A stretch of DNA of 64,000 bases. It comes from Rallus limicola (Eukaryota; Chordata; Aves; Gruiformes; Rallidae). Position numbers and translations under genes: made by a program. Numbering within the stretch: the stretch's first letter is position 1; each line of letters starts with the position of its first letter. Location of the stretch: assembly GCA_022605955.1 (NCBI GenBank), contig JAKCOZ010000001.1, positions 71,306,520-71,370,519 of the forward strand. The letters are read 5' to 3'. Below are positions 27,801-42,800 of this stretch, piece by piece. A model generated the notes under the pieces. The model was not told where the DNA came from. It saw nothing but the letters and a program-made list of their open reading frames with translations, and searched no databases.

Positions 27801-30800
27801 ATTAACATTATTCCCCTGCACCAAGATCCAAGACAACAAAAGTTTCTCTCTGCTTTTATTCCAAGCCTTATGCAGGCATGTCTTAATGCAGATGTCAAAA
27901 AGGACAATGTTAAGATTGTTTAATTTTATTAATTCTCAGCTTCTGATTTTTTTATTTGTCCTGTTTCCACACAGCAGTTACATGAAGTTATGTATTGTCT
28001 GGGAGGACCAGCTATTTTGTACCTTCTTTATGTTTTTCAGCTAGATGGTTGTGATCATCTTGATGGCAGTACTCATAACAAGAAGTTCCTAGAAGCTCTT
28101 GTGGCAGATACCCTAAAATTGCTGTCGCACTGTTAGAAATAAAAACATGAACTACAGTGGATTCAAACAACTGCAAAGCTTGTTTTCTTCAGTGTCAGAT
28201 AAAGTGAGAAAATAATATTTAAACAAAGAGATGATAGTGTTCATGTTTGGAGAAGATCTAGCATTAACACAGCTCTAAACCAACAGGAAATATTATTCAC
28301 TGCAAATTATCCATTTGGGATGAATGGCAATCCAAAAGATAAAATAACAGCATTTAAACATGCAAACCACATGGACATAGAAAATATTCCTGATCATTAG
28401 GTCTTCCTATTAGCCAATCAGGGTACTGGTCACACATAACGAGTCATTCAAAAAATTCAGTAGTTGAAGGAATTGGTTTGAACTGATACCTTTAGATGAA
28501 AGACAAGATGACTGAAAGCAATAAAAAGCTTCCAGTGACAACAGTGAAATTTGAAATGCAAACTGGTAACACAATCTTCAGGAAGTTCAGAAAAGAAAAC
28601 CTTTGCTTTCAGTTCTAATGAAATAATTTGGATATAACGTGTGTTGCAAATAGTAAATTTAAGTAGTAATTTTTTGGTTAAGTATTTTACTACTTAAATC
28701 ATATGCATAGCTATGAAGCTCTAACTTGAGTTTTTTCCTTATGAATAAGTGTATCAGTTCATTTTACAACATATTTTAATCTTGCTAGCTCATCTTTTCT
28801 ATAGAACTCTTATACTACGCTATTTATGTTTGACAAAAAACCAAAGCCCAAGTACTCATAGGTTCAGAATGAAGAGCTCCCTGTGTACAGTACCTAGAAA
28901 TTCTATCCTGCTTGAGAAGTCACTGTGTGGACAGAAAGAATTAGAAAATGTAACTAGTGGTGTCATTTTCATTTTCTCTTAATTAAAGAACAAAAGGCTT
29001 ACCGCTGATCTACATAAACAAATTTTCCATCCATGGCAAATCGTGTAACAAATTCTGTTGCTTTGACTTTTATCTCTCCACTCTTTTGTGGAACAATATA
29101 AGGGTGTAACCTCCCAATTGCAACAAGACAGTTAAAGTTACTACTGTCCTTTTCTACATCATTTTCCTCTTCTACTCCCACCTCATTAGGAGGCCAATTC
29201 TTCATATACCCAGTACAGTGAATGGTACAGTATTTTCTGTGATCTAATAAAAAGAAATAAGAAGCAGTTATGGTTCAAAAAGTAAACTTAATTATGTTTT
29301 TTAATTCCATTCGCCACAAGACCAGCAACTGTATTTTATACTTACCTACAACTATACAAAGTTACAGATAATTTTACAGAGTATTTTAAAATAATTGTGT
29401 ACTACTTCATTTTTGCTTACCTGGAGAACATGCTTCTAACCCTATATAAGATTTAGGAAGATAAGTTATAGGTGTTGGCAGTTCAAACACGGTCTTACAG
29501 AAAAAAAAGTAAATCAACACTTTGGTAACCCACATATCACTTTATATAGCTTCATAAGGATTGTAAATGAAAATAAACTAGAGAGGCACTTTGTAGGTTC
29601 CAAATCAATTTTCCTTTTGTGAACACAATGATCTTCACATATGCCTACTTCAATCACTAAAAGAATTAGTCATGAGAACCCCCCCCCCCAAAAAAACTAG
29701 CTTATTTTGTATTTATCTTAGGCTTCCGAGTTCCTCAGTTTTCTGGGAACACAAATATTTAAGGAGTCTTAAGTTAAGACTATATAATAAGCCTATATAA
29801 TAAGCCAACACCCCTACATGCATCAAGGTATTGGGATGACATAATATGAAGTAACTATCTTTCAAAAAACTGCACAAAATATCTTGCAAAAAAAATTTCT
29901 CAATATATGTATTGTGAACAAATTATGCTTTTTGTCTGCATTAACCCTATTAACTACAGAAAACACTAAACACCAAAATGAAAAACTGAGTCATCCTACT
30001 GTGACTTCATCACGGTTTCTCAGGTTGTCAAGGTGTCCTCCCTCAGTGTTTCTTCAGAAAGCAGTACTGATACGAGTTACATTCTTATTTCATCAAGTTA
30101 GCTGGCACATCAAGGGAGCCTATTCACTTCTAATGACAGACCTACTTTAAAATTTACTCTTCTATGGTGTGTCTCAACAATGGCAGGTTGCCTTGGAAAA
30201 CAAGAGTAGGATGATGTTTTTCAGGGTCAAACAATTTCACCACACCTCTGCAAAAATCAGTACTAAGGTACTAAATAAAAGCTGAATGTTACATTTTAAA
30301 AAAGATCCATTCTCTGACAACTTAAAGTGCATACTGCTGTACAGACATACCAAAATGTGAGTCAAATTAAAATTACAGGGAAAAGGAATGGAATTGCACT
30401 GATAAAATAACTTTACTATTAGAAGTTTAAAAAAAGGAAAATTCATATTTTTAAAGTACACACAATACAAAGTAAATAAGAAAAAAAAGTTGGTTTACTT
30501 GCTTTCCTTTTCTCTTCAAAACAGTGAATTTTGCAGGCCTTATTCACAATTATCTTCAAGATACAGGTTTAGTTTCATTCTTCTGATCTGCTCCAATGCT
30601 AAAAAAATTTCCCTGACACTTCTAAAATTTGACTACAACAGACAGTGCACTCCTAAACAGCCACTGTAACTCAGGTACCTCCCTCTTTTCCAGGAGAAAA
30701 TAGGGAGGAGAAACTGCACAGAAAGGCTGCTTTTCAAAATGTGTCTCCAATACATATTGATGCTTCTCTACAGCTATTTTACACAGCTGGCAATAACTGA

Positions 30801-33800
30801 AAGGGTCACACTAACGACTCAGAACATAAATATACCAAGTTTCAAGACAGAAAGGCCCCACTTCATCAACACTGTTTGAATACCTTTCTTCTTTGGGTTG
30901 GGCAAGCACTCCTTTTCTTCTTTAACTGTGGTCCTACTACATTTTATCCGACAGAAGAAGGAACGTCGAGCACCAGAATTCAGTCGAGCTGGTCCAGCTT
31001 GAAAATCTGTGTGTACTTGCAAGCCAGCTTACAAAAATATAGTACAGTAGTTTAAAAAAAACCAAAATCCAACAATAAAGTGTCAACATACAAGGCCTTT
31101 TCTTGATTTTAGCTTCCAGTACATTCTCCTTACTCTTTTAGTTGCCTAAATTTTGTCCTTACAATTAAAAACGAAAAAATGCCTAATAAGTTAAATAGGG
31201 CAAAGAAAAACGCAACTGCCACAGAGATTCCAAAACTAAAAACAACTACCAAACTATTTTTAAACCCTCCTTGATATTTTGAATCTATTTTAATAAGTAT
31301 GCTTTATGAACTTTCAACTTCTATTTGGTACATGGAAGAACTGCCAAGCTGCTTATGAAAGCCAGCAATAAAACAGTGATTAGCTGCACAGTACATATTG
31401 TTTTCCATATTAGAAATAACTGTAAACAAAATAAGATTTGGTTAAATTAGGATTGACACTTAGCATTTTCAGAGAAGACAGTGATTCTTGATATTGAAGT
31501 ATTTTATCCCATGTTCGACTACATCAGGTCTTTTGTATTGACAAGACCTATCAAATACAAGAAAAAAGAGTAGTATGTCTGGTAGGAAGAATGTCAGACC
31601 ACATCTTGATAAATGTTTAACAATGCAAATTTCAGTCATTCTTATCATCTAAAAATCAATTCTTTTCTGGCCTAGCTTTTAAACTGCAGGTGCACTCTCA
31701 GCTGCTGATAAAGCATTCAAGTAAGTTTGGTTCATAGACATTCTACCTCGAGTTTGTACATCCATGCACACACGAACACACAAGTATGCCCTGCACAGTG
31801 GCTAAATTTATTAATATCTCTCTCCAAAAATCCAAGCAGATTCAAGTATGACTTACTTTTCCCATCCACGAGCTTCTCCCTAGGAGAGATATCTGAAGAA
31901 GACAGTTGCTCCTTAACTTTTGCAACATCTTTCGGATGCAAGTAATCAAACAAACTTTGTCCAATTAAACTGGCCTGTTAAAATAAACAGCAAAACATGA
32001 CCAAAAGATCTAAAAACCACATCATTTTAGAACAGGACCCATACATATTACTTATCTCAGAAAAACAACTTCCTACACCATTAAAAAGGCAAATACCAAG
32101 TTACTCTAAACATCAGTATTTTGATCCACATTTACTTTGCCAGTTTAATATTGTTTTTTGTAAGAACAGGGGAGTAAAGCCATAATTTGTTCTTCTCTTT
32201 TGCAAAATAGCAGATTTAGTTGGATATTAGAGCACAGTCCTGTAACTCAAATGTTCTGTTTGTGTGCATTATATGATTCCTGATCCTAGCCAAGGCTACT
32301 CACAAAGTAGCTTCACTCACAGTCTATTATAGGGGGAACGTAGGGAAATAGGAAGAAATATTCACGCTACCTAATGGCTGAGCTCTAATTTGGTTGGACA
32401 AAGTGGCACCACTGAGCCAAGAGCTGCCCGGAAGCAGGTGTCAGCTCACTTCAGCACCCCTCAGTAAGGATATTTACAGGAATCTCTCTAGCTGGAATCC
32501 GCTCAACCCGAGGACTCCACTGATCCAACAGAACTGATCTGCCGTACTCCTGAAGGCAGCACTCCTTTCTTTTGACACAGGAAGCAATTCTCTCACAACT
32601 GGGCTAGTGGCTTGTTGGTATTTTTGGATTGCTTACCTTCACCACAGCAGGTCAAATCAACGGAAAGAGAGGAACTGTGTTGACAAGGAGTATTCTAGAT
32701 TCAAAGTGCATCTCATTTTGGACTCAATGCCACTTGCTATATGACCACTGCATACATACATAAAGGGAAGCTTTTTTCCAATAAGCCAGAGTTTGAAATG
32801 GGTTTAATGACATGCTTCTAATAGAGCAGGATTAACATACAGCCTTTTTTATTTACTCTGTTCTCATCTAACCCTAACACAAAGGGAGAACGCTGAGCAC
32901 CACTGAGAAAGGCTAAATAACAGCCTTGTCAAAATATGCAAAAGTAAGAGATTAGGCTGCAGGATGGGATTCCTAACCTAGCATGATTGCCAAATAAAAT
33001 AACAAAGGAATGGGTAAAGTCAGTCATGTTCTCTGAATTTCTTTGGATGCAACAGTGAAAACCTTACAGATCTGGAAGTAGGTATGTCTGATGTAAGAGA
33101 CTTAAAAAGGTAATTTAGTAAATTTGTTGAAGGTTTTTTTTGTTTTTTAAAAAAATTAAAATCTGCTTTATCTTTGTTTCCATATAATGATTAATTTAAT
33201 TTTAACTTAAAAAGATATAGTTTGTTTTATAGATTTTATTTTTTTAAAAAGTCCAGATTGGTTACCCTTCCTTTTATGAAGAAAATGAACATAGCACAAA
33301 CGGTTTCAAAGTTACAGAAGTAGACAGATGGAAGCACTAACTGGCTTAACCTCTGTTTTTAGAACAGAGGTCATAGATACATGAGCAAGTAATCATGCCT
33401 TGATTATTTGTTGTAATTATCCATGTTAAGTGTCAGCTAATGGAAGGTGCTTATATTTTTGCTATTTCTTTTATTTTACAGGTTAAGCTAACTCACACTA
33501 TCTCAGCTTCCTTCAAGTTAGGAGTATATACATAGACAGCTGTTGTGGATGAGGTGTTACATAGTGTGTCTGAGCAGAAAGACCTTACCAAGGAAAGCTT
33601 TTGCTGAACTATAATTTTTTCTTTGGCCTAAAAAATACACCCAAAAATCATTTCACCATTTAAAACAAAGTCTGGAAATAGAAATTAGGACATCTTCAAA
33701 TTATCCTTTCCTCTCAGAGTAGCAGTTTTCTTAAGGATGATGAGCTGAAATCTGGAGCTGTTACACTCAGGTCAGGAACACTGTACTTGCAATATTTTGT

Positions 33801-36800
33801 TCCAGGATATTCAGCCTTACTCAAAGGAGGTGAAACCAAAGAAATTCCAAGAAATGATAAATGAGGACTGTTTGTTAGTAATATACAATGGAGTGTAAAA
33901 CTTGAAAATTTTCTAAGAAAATACAAGGTAAAAGCAAACCAAGAAACTCAATTATAACCACCTGATCGTAGTTAAGTATTTTGCAGACTGACTCTGAGAC
34001 AAACAGAATTTTTCCTCTGTTGCATCCAACCACAAACAGGAATCCATCTGCAGCCTGAAAACAAAGATACTATAACTAAAATATACAGCAAAGAGATGAC
34101 TACACAGAAGTGCACTTAGAAACCAAATTTTTAAAATTAAAGTTATAAATCACATCAAAAAACAATTAAGATTGCAAAGGCCAAATCAGACCTTCAAATA
34201 CACACAGCTAAAGTTTTCTAAACACAGCACTGGGCAAAGAGGCAGCGAGCTGCAAAACAGTGTAACTCGGGAGTCATCTTACAGATCTGTTAACAAAGTC
34301 TGTTATTGAAGCAAAGTAAAAAGAAAATAGCTGCAAATGGGAAAGGGTAAAGGGGTGTGTACGTGGTGAAGTGTGAAAACAAGAAAGATTTTACTTCAGG
34401 TATTATTTCTGCATCTTTTTCAAAGCATGATGTAAAAATTTTACAAAAGAAGGAGAGCAAAAAAAAATGCAATTACATATATGCGTAATTAAAAGCATTC
34501 TCTAAACTTGCATACAGACTTCAAATGTCAACACAAACATTTTCAGGTACTAAATATGCATACTTATTATCCTTTCAAGGACTGCTGTCTGCCACGCCCA
34601 CCATTCATTTTCTGTACCCTTTCATAAAGGAAAAGCCTGTATAGTGTACAGATTTTATAAACCTGTACTCATCAAATACAGCAAAGTGCCTGCTTGAAGA
34701 AAAAGATGGGAAAATAAAGCCAGCTAAAAACTCAAATTAATGGCAAGCTTTAGCTGGAGTTAACAATTGTTTAACTGAGAGTTTTCTTCCACTCACCCTG
34801 AGGATTAACTGTCGGAGCTCATCATCCTTTAAAAAGGAAGGTTTATAGCGGACTTCTGAATAGGAGCTAGCAGAACCTGGAAAGCAAGAGTATTTGTAGA
34901 CAACGTTAAAAGTTCCATTTTAAGTTTACTTTCAACAGAGTTATAACTTGGTTTGTATTTTGTAAGTTCTTCTTGCAACTATAACAGCTGATAAAAAAAA
35001 AATGTTTTAAAACTCTAAAAATACTTTTTAAATCTCATAAACATACGCCAGTAATGAATATGGGCACACAACCAGGTTTTTCTTGCCCTTTACTTAGCAT
35101 AAAGCAAGGAAACTTCTGTTCAGATATCTTTAATGTACTGCTAAAGAAATTATAAGAACTGAATTTTCCAGAAACATTCCATAAGACATATTTCAGAATC
35201 CTTAATTTTTCCTGAATCCAAGTAATTCCAATGTTGTCAGTTGCCTTTGGCATAAATAATGCTTCATGAATACTATATAGATCCAAGAATAAAAAAACCA
35301 CTATTGTAGTTAGATTGAATGTCTTAAATTGAGAGAAAAATCACTATATTTACTATTTTAGCACCTGTGCCAAGTATTCTAAAATCATTTTTTAGCCTTT
35401 ACAAGCATTTCCACAACCTTTTCTAAATATCTGAGGTAAATAGCAGTTGAATGTTGCACCATATTTTAGCATTCACTATAATTCCACATAGTATCTTGGT
35501 TTTTATTAAAGCATGTTTTGAAGATACATAACTAGGAGATGTAAGAGTCTGGTTTTTTATATGCTAGTGTTACAGTACAATTAATTGAGCTGAAGATTTA
35601 TTGTAGATGCTTGCTTAAACTGCAATGCAATTACTGTCTTGCTCATGTGTCACATTACTTGTTTATGCAAAATTCTCAAGCTGCTTGGGCTAATTGGCCT
35701 CTAGAAAACCCTTCAAACCAAAATTAATCTGTGATTCTGTTACTGTCAAGTTAGTAACATAATTTACTTCGCGCACTCCTTTGACTTAAGACTAATAGAG
35801 TTCTTACAAGATAGGTTTATTCATAACCATTTTTTTGCAATGCTTTGTAAGCATTGCAAAGGATTCTTTGATCCTTGCTTTGAGTTGGCCAAATTATTAT
35901 TTTGAAACAGTGCAGCCAAGAGACACTGAAGTCTCATGTGCTGCTGATAGCCCACATGATGTGCAACTTGTATTTAGATATAATCTTTTTAGGGGAGGGA
36001 AACAAAAATAAATCCCAAATCCTAGCAATAAGAAAAGAAGAAAGACTATATCCTGGTTTGATCCCAACACTAAACCATTCTCTGAGCTAGATAACTTTGG
36101 TAGCTGAACAAGGATATAAACTTTTGATAACTCTTTTTCTTGCTACACTAACATTTCAGCGTTTAAGACTTCAACGAAATAAAAGTCATTCTGTTAAAGT
36201 GTATTTGGTATTACAACATCCCTCTTGACTACTGTTCTTAAAGAAAAAAAAAAAACCAAAAAAAAAAGAGTCTGACAGATGATCACATCCATTTCTTTTG
36301 TTTTATGCAACTGGTTTTGTTAATATGAACTTACACTATAAAAGACTTAACCTATCACTGAAGGTTTCCTGTGCTCCCTACCACTGCAACTCCTTACATC
36401 AGTTTCTTTAGGTAAGCCTTAGCATAATTTGCCATTGTTGAAGAGACTTTTTTAATCTCACACTGGACAAACAACTCATGGGAAGCAATGGATATTTTAT
36501 AAGTAACTTGGCTTTCCTAAAATGTAGAAGGTTTAGTTTTGATTTTTTTTTTTAAACCATCTTTTTCTATGATGTAAATTTTGAAGTCAACAAATAAACA
36601 TGAAATTCCAATGCAGAGACAAAGGATTGATGGAATCACAAATGTGAGAATAACAAACAGAAGTATGAAGACCATTTGCCTCTCTATTAGCAGTATAACT
36701 GTTGGCATCAGTACAGCACCACAGGTACCACTGATACAGAAAGTATGATGGAAAGTGGAGAGATCACAGAGCACACATTTAATTTTGGGGTTGGAAAATT

Positions 36801-39800
36801 ATGAAAGGGAGACTTGCCAGATCCTGGTAATTTTTAAAAATAATCAAGGAGTGACTCGATTGCAGGGCATCCTTTATCAACAAAAAATACACTGAAGGGT
36901 GACTTTTTCTTTTACATTAAGCAAAAAGAAGAAATTAGATTCTGGAAGCTGCAAACATGCAAATCTAAATGAAGAATAGATGCAGAACTGAATTCAGCTA
37001 GGAAACATGAAACAAATGACCTTTGATTTATTTAACAGCCAAAGAAGATATGCAGAAATCCTGACAGAACAAGGGCTTTCAGGATTAGTTTACTAAAACC
37101 CACCTTTTAAAGATTTTAAGTGCTGCACAGCCATCCGTAACACTGTAAGCTTGTCTAGCTTTCGTGGCATGGGATTGCACTGAGGTATCATAGCAGACAA
37201 TTCCTCTATCAAATTATTCATTTTATCTCTTCTTCGTTTCTCTGTTTGACTGTGAGCCTCTCTAAGAAGAAAAATTATTTTAAGAAAGATGTGGAACATG
37301 TAATTTTTCCCATAATATTTATTAACTCCATTTTGGGAGTGGAATATATCACAATAAGTACTACTCCACTTGAACAAAGCAGAAATGGTCACAATAATAA
37401 TGTGAAATATTGAAGAGGAAAATATTTAAAGCAACAATATGATTATAAATGGCAGGAAAAAAAGGCTATGAAGATTTATAAAAGCTAAATTCTTCTTGTG
37501 CCCCTTGATATCCAGTTGAATATCCTTACTCTTTACTGTATATTAGAGAACTTCTGATGTCATTAGTAATCACAGGAAGACATTTCCGCTTCCTGGCCCC
37601 ACCTCTACCTGGCCTGTGTAAACTAAAATGGGGTATTCACTCTGCTACCTTTTTTTTCCTGGGTGCTGTTTTTTGAGGGTTTTTTTTTTTTGTGGGGGTT
37701 TTGTTTTGTTTTAAAGAATGCCCTAAGCACTTGCTAAATCATTTCTGAACTCTGTTTTATGCAAACTCACAACAATCTGAGATGAGGAATGTCTTCCTGT
37801 TACCTCATTACCTTAAAAAATTACTAAGATTGGAGACAGACACAAGAACTTACTCTGTTTTGGGTTCGTGTAGCACAGCAGAAGCAACAGGCAATCCATT
37901 TATATGTGCTTATAAGAGGTGTAGTAGAAACTGAAAGAAAAATCTGTGCCTCATGTAATTTCACAAGACGTGTTTCAGAGACCTTTCCCCTTTGTTCACC
38001 TGATAAGGCGGCAGAAAGGGTTTCAGCCTCTGTGCAGACCTTGTGTACCACACTTCATCTCTTGGTAAGCCTCTGTCCAGGAGCTCAACCACAGAAAGAG
38101 AGCTTCTCTTCTTGGACAGTTTTTATCAGAAAACTCCTTTAAAGGCACATGAGACTCTGTATCACAAATATATCTTGAATCACCTTTGCCTTAATTCTTT
38201 CCATTCCTTTCTGCCCCAGAAGACAACCTAGCCACTCAATTAAAATGAAGGTAACTTTCCTTTTTTGCTTGAGACCAGACACAGTTAATAAAAACTGAAG
38301 GGCAAGTTTTGGTTAACTGATCTCCCAAACTCTTCCTCTTAAGCATACTGTAACAAAAGGTATTAAAGGCAATAAAGTTAACTACACCTAGCCTGTTGAG
38401 AAAGAACAAAGTACAATTTTAAAGACCTAGTCTTCTAGCATTTTTATTGTTTTACCCAAAAGTAAACCCATTCTCCATACAAATAATTCTGACTTGTTCA
38501 CCCAAATAAATTCTCTCTGAAGCCTTTTTTTAAAAATTTAATTTTATCAGTTATTCTTGGGTCCAGAGGTTCACCCAATTTTTCCTTTGTGTCATGTAGG
38601 CACAGTCAAATAATAAAATGTGTATGCTCCTTGAACTGTGAACCTCAAGACGACATTTGGGGAAACATTTGGGGAAAAAGAACAATCTTCCATATCTTTA
38701 AGACTCAATATTAGTTGTAGAAACCTGAACAGATGGATGAAGAAATTCAGGTGATGACCAGATGATTCAAAAAGTCTTCTGTTACATTCCCTAGTTATTG
38801 AGGGGAAAATCAGGCTGTCCAATAAGCTCGAGGAAAAAAGAACAACACTGGAGAGAGATAACTGTTTAAGGAAACCTTCAAAGAGTCTGCTAAATAAACT
38901 TTTTCTTCCAACTACTGAATCAGAACTTAAGGAAAACATTAACAATACAACATAAAAGTTATTAAAGCAATGGACTAAACAGAATCTTGTATAGCACTCT
39001 GGCACACTCAGTAAAGAAAAAATAATTTTGGAGTTAAAAAAACCCATGTAAATACATTTTGGAACACTTTCACTTCTTCAATGTTATTTAAATTGCATTA
39101 ACACTTCATAGTTAATAGTTACCATACTGTATAAATAATGTTTTTAACAGCAGAGTGAGTTATGTATTTCTGCTTTGACATCTCAGCTTGCATGATAAAT
39201 GAGACTTCCGTTTTTAAAAGATACTTTATAAAACTGCACTAGTTTTACTACGTGGCTTGTCTATAGTTTAAAATATTTGTCTGGATGAATCATGACTGCA
39301 TTCAGTCACACTGTATTTCAAACTTTACAAGTGCTTTATGTGAATTTACATTTGGATTCAGGTAAGACATGAATTCCAAGTGCAATGGCAAACCTCAAGC
39401 AATTCCCTACACGAAAACTCATTCCAGAACAAGAATTCTTTGACATGCTTTAGCTGAACCCATTTTCACGTGGGATAAATTTTAAATACCTACAAATGGA
39501 GGCAAATGTAGAAAAACCCCACAATTCTCAAACTCATACAGACTGCAGATTGATTCCTCCCTTTATACCCAACTCCAGTGTACCCCATTTCATTCTCACC
39601 TCCAGAATTTTAACCTCATGTTTTTGCTAAACTACACAACAGATTCTGTAACACGATTTTCACTGAAATTACTAGAAAGTCAAATCCTCAAGGAGACTCT
39701 AAACATTACCATACATTTAGGAAGGAAGAGTTGACTTAAATATTTGACCGTTTTAATGAATGTTACCCACATACTCATGTTTTACTATGGTGAATCTTGG

Positions 39801-42800
39801 TATTTTCTAGAAAAATGTAGTTTGTTATAAATTAGTACCTGAAATCTTTTATTTTAACATGTTCTTCATCTTCACTCCTAGAAAAAACAAAATATGGTTT
39901 AACATTGCATATTTAATATTGGGGACTTATTTCCTTCCATCAAGAAGATGTAGAAAATGCTATGAATTTGCCATGGCTCTAAGAACAGCAAACTCACAGA
40001 AATCCATAAACCAAAAATGAACTAGCAAGTGATGCATATTATAAAGGGACCAGAGCATAACTTCCAATATTCACAGTTACATGAACACATTATGGGAATA
40101 TTTCATAACTACAAGGCTATTTTTATCCTGGAGAAAACAACATAATTAGAACACAGCCTAGCCTGGGCCTAAAGTACTCTGTAATTGCTCATGGTGATTA
40201 GAGGGCTGTAGCACCTCCCCTACGAAGAGAGGCTGAGAGAGCTGGGCTTGTTCAGCCTAGAGAAGACAAGGCTGACGGGGGACCTCACTGCAGCCTTCCA
40301 GTACCTGAAGGGAGCATACAAACTGGAGGGGAATCAACTATTAAAGAAGGTAGACAATGGCAGGACAAGGGGGAATGGATTGAAGCTAAATGAGGGAAGG
40401 TTTAAATTAGACATCTGGGGAAAGTTCTTTACAGAGAGAGTGGTGAGGTGCTGGAACAGGCTACCCAGAGAGGTGGTGGATGCTCTGTCCCTGAAGGTGT
40501 TCAAGGCCAGGTTGGATGGGGCCCTGGGCAACCTTGTCTAGATCATGCCTGGAGGTTGGTCACCCTGTCCATGGCAGGGGGGTTGGAACTGTATGATTCT
40601 TGGGGTTCCTTCCAACCCAGACCATTCTATGATTGGTCAGAAAAAGTAAACATTTTTTACCCATACCATAGAGCAATGACTGGGAAGCCTTAACAATAAA
40701 ACTGCAAATGAAAGACAATCATGGGTGCCCATATCATGATAAATATTTGGCAGCAAAAAAAATTTAAAGGATGATTCAAACAAGGACAATGGTCTTTTTT
40801 TTTCCCCCTAAGATATCAGTATTTTTCACCACCATCTATTAAGAATTTTAGAACACAGCCATCTAGTTGTCTTGCCGATTCAGCACGAGCGATTTGGTAC
40901 TTGCAGAGAGGCAGTTCCCATATAAATGCAGGGTACTATTTTCTTTAGCAGCTGATACAAGTATTTTTAATGTTTCCACAGCAGTTCTTCAGCTTTTTTG
41001 AATTCATCAGTGAAAACATGCAGTACTTTAAACTGTCTTCCAGAGGAGAAACCTGCTAACCTATGACTGTACCAGAAGGTTTGCAAGGAAACAGGCCGAT
41101 CAGTCACCAGATATTTCCTATGAGGAAATGGAAGTAAGTAGTAAAAGGACAGTTGGAGATTACAGCTTTAGGAAAGCCCCCTAAAACTGCTTCCACCTCT
41201 AACTACGCACTGACCCCATCCAGGATCCAACAGCCAGAGCCAAATTAACACACAATGCAGGTCTTCAACCTGGGTTTTCACTGGAACCCAGGAATCTTCT
41301 AGCCAGTCTGACACACAGGATTAGGTCGGGCTCATAAGACCCTAGGATTTATCTTCAGTGAAGCTTTCAGATTTAGACAAGTTCACAATAACTAGTATGT
41401 TGCTTTAATTTTAAAAGTAACTTTTACCAGAAAAGTGCATGAACCCCAACAGAAGTCACATTGCCTGACCTTAGAGAAGAGAGAAGGTGGAGCCAGACCA
41501 ACCGCAATGCAGTGGCCTATTAACTATCTGTCCTTCTCCCTCAGGAGATCTACTTGGGGAAGGAAGTAGAACAAATTTGCTGCTCAAGCAATCAGTCACA
41601 GACTTCAATGGATTTTTATAGCCTCTATCTTAACAGCCGTGTTGTTACCGATATAAATAGCTAGATTAACACTACCTTGACTGCGTGAACATAGGGTGAA
41701 ATGCTGCCTCATGGCTATAACATAGATATACTGAATTGGTACTAAAAGAACAGAATCTATACTATTCAGGAAAAAATAGAGAGTATCACATTTTCCTCCG
41801 TTTTCTCAAACATACTTCCCTGTTTCTTTGAAAACAGAAGCAGAGGTTTTAAAGACAGAAAAGGAGCAATTTTATTCACATTTTTCCATCATAAGCACCA
41901 TGGATAAATACACAAAGAAACAAATAATTTACCTCCAAAGATTTTTATACTACCCAATGAGCCACTCACCAAACACTGACTACAGGAATAAAAAAAGAAC
42001 CCTGCACAGCTACATATAAACAAATATATTTTCCAAGTAAGGTATCCAGGTGCAGAAAAAGAAATCACAACAGAGTAATCATATAATTAATAACTATCCC
42101 ATAACACGCATACGCAAAGGGTTTTTCTTATGCTGCATATCCAATCTTAACTCTTGTTTGTTACCTTGCCTAGCAGTGTCTTAACACAGTTGTGATAGGT
42201 GTATTTTAAAAAGCACTTGACAAGGTTAAAACAAACAAAAAAAGAAATGTTTGTGTGCACCAGTCCTAGAAGAGTACAAGACCCTTCCTTCACCTCCCCA
42301 GCTGCCTGATTTGTTACTTTTCACGCATGCCCATTCTTACCATAACTTCAATTCTAACAAGTCTGGTAAATTTATAAACAAGTTGGAGTGTCTTCTTAGA
42401 AGGAAATATCTTAGAAGAAAACCTTAATATTAGATGAGCTTACCCATCCTGTTAATTACCTATGTACAAAGCATTCCTTAAGGCAAACACACAGGTCATC
42501 TAGCCAAACATGTGGTGTGTTTATAGCCCCGAAAGCAGCAATGGATTCATTTATAAAGTGTACCTTTTCTGAGGATCACCATCAACTTCCACTGCATCCC
42601 TGCAGAAACACAAGTAAGCAAAATGCAGTTTGAAGCACAAAAGGTGACTTGATATACCCAATGAAAAAAAGCCACTGAAAAATTACAGTGGAAGTCCTAC
42701 TTCAGTAGTTATATTCAGTATGAACATTAGTTTTTAGAAATTAATTACTAGCTCTTATAAAACAAGACTTTTTCAATTAGTATTTCAACTTGGACATTAA

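Noticed and set aside
38592..39047. 151-codon minus-strand open frame
   Set aside because: Lies wholly in BMAL2 intron 4, with a Phe/Leu/Ser-rich product, no domain, and neighbouring exons already in phase without it.
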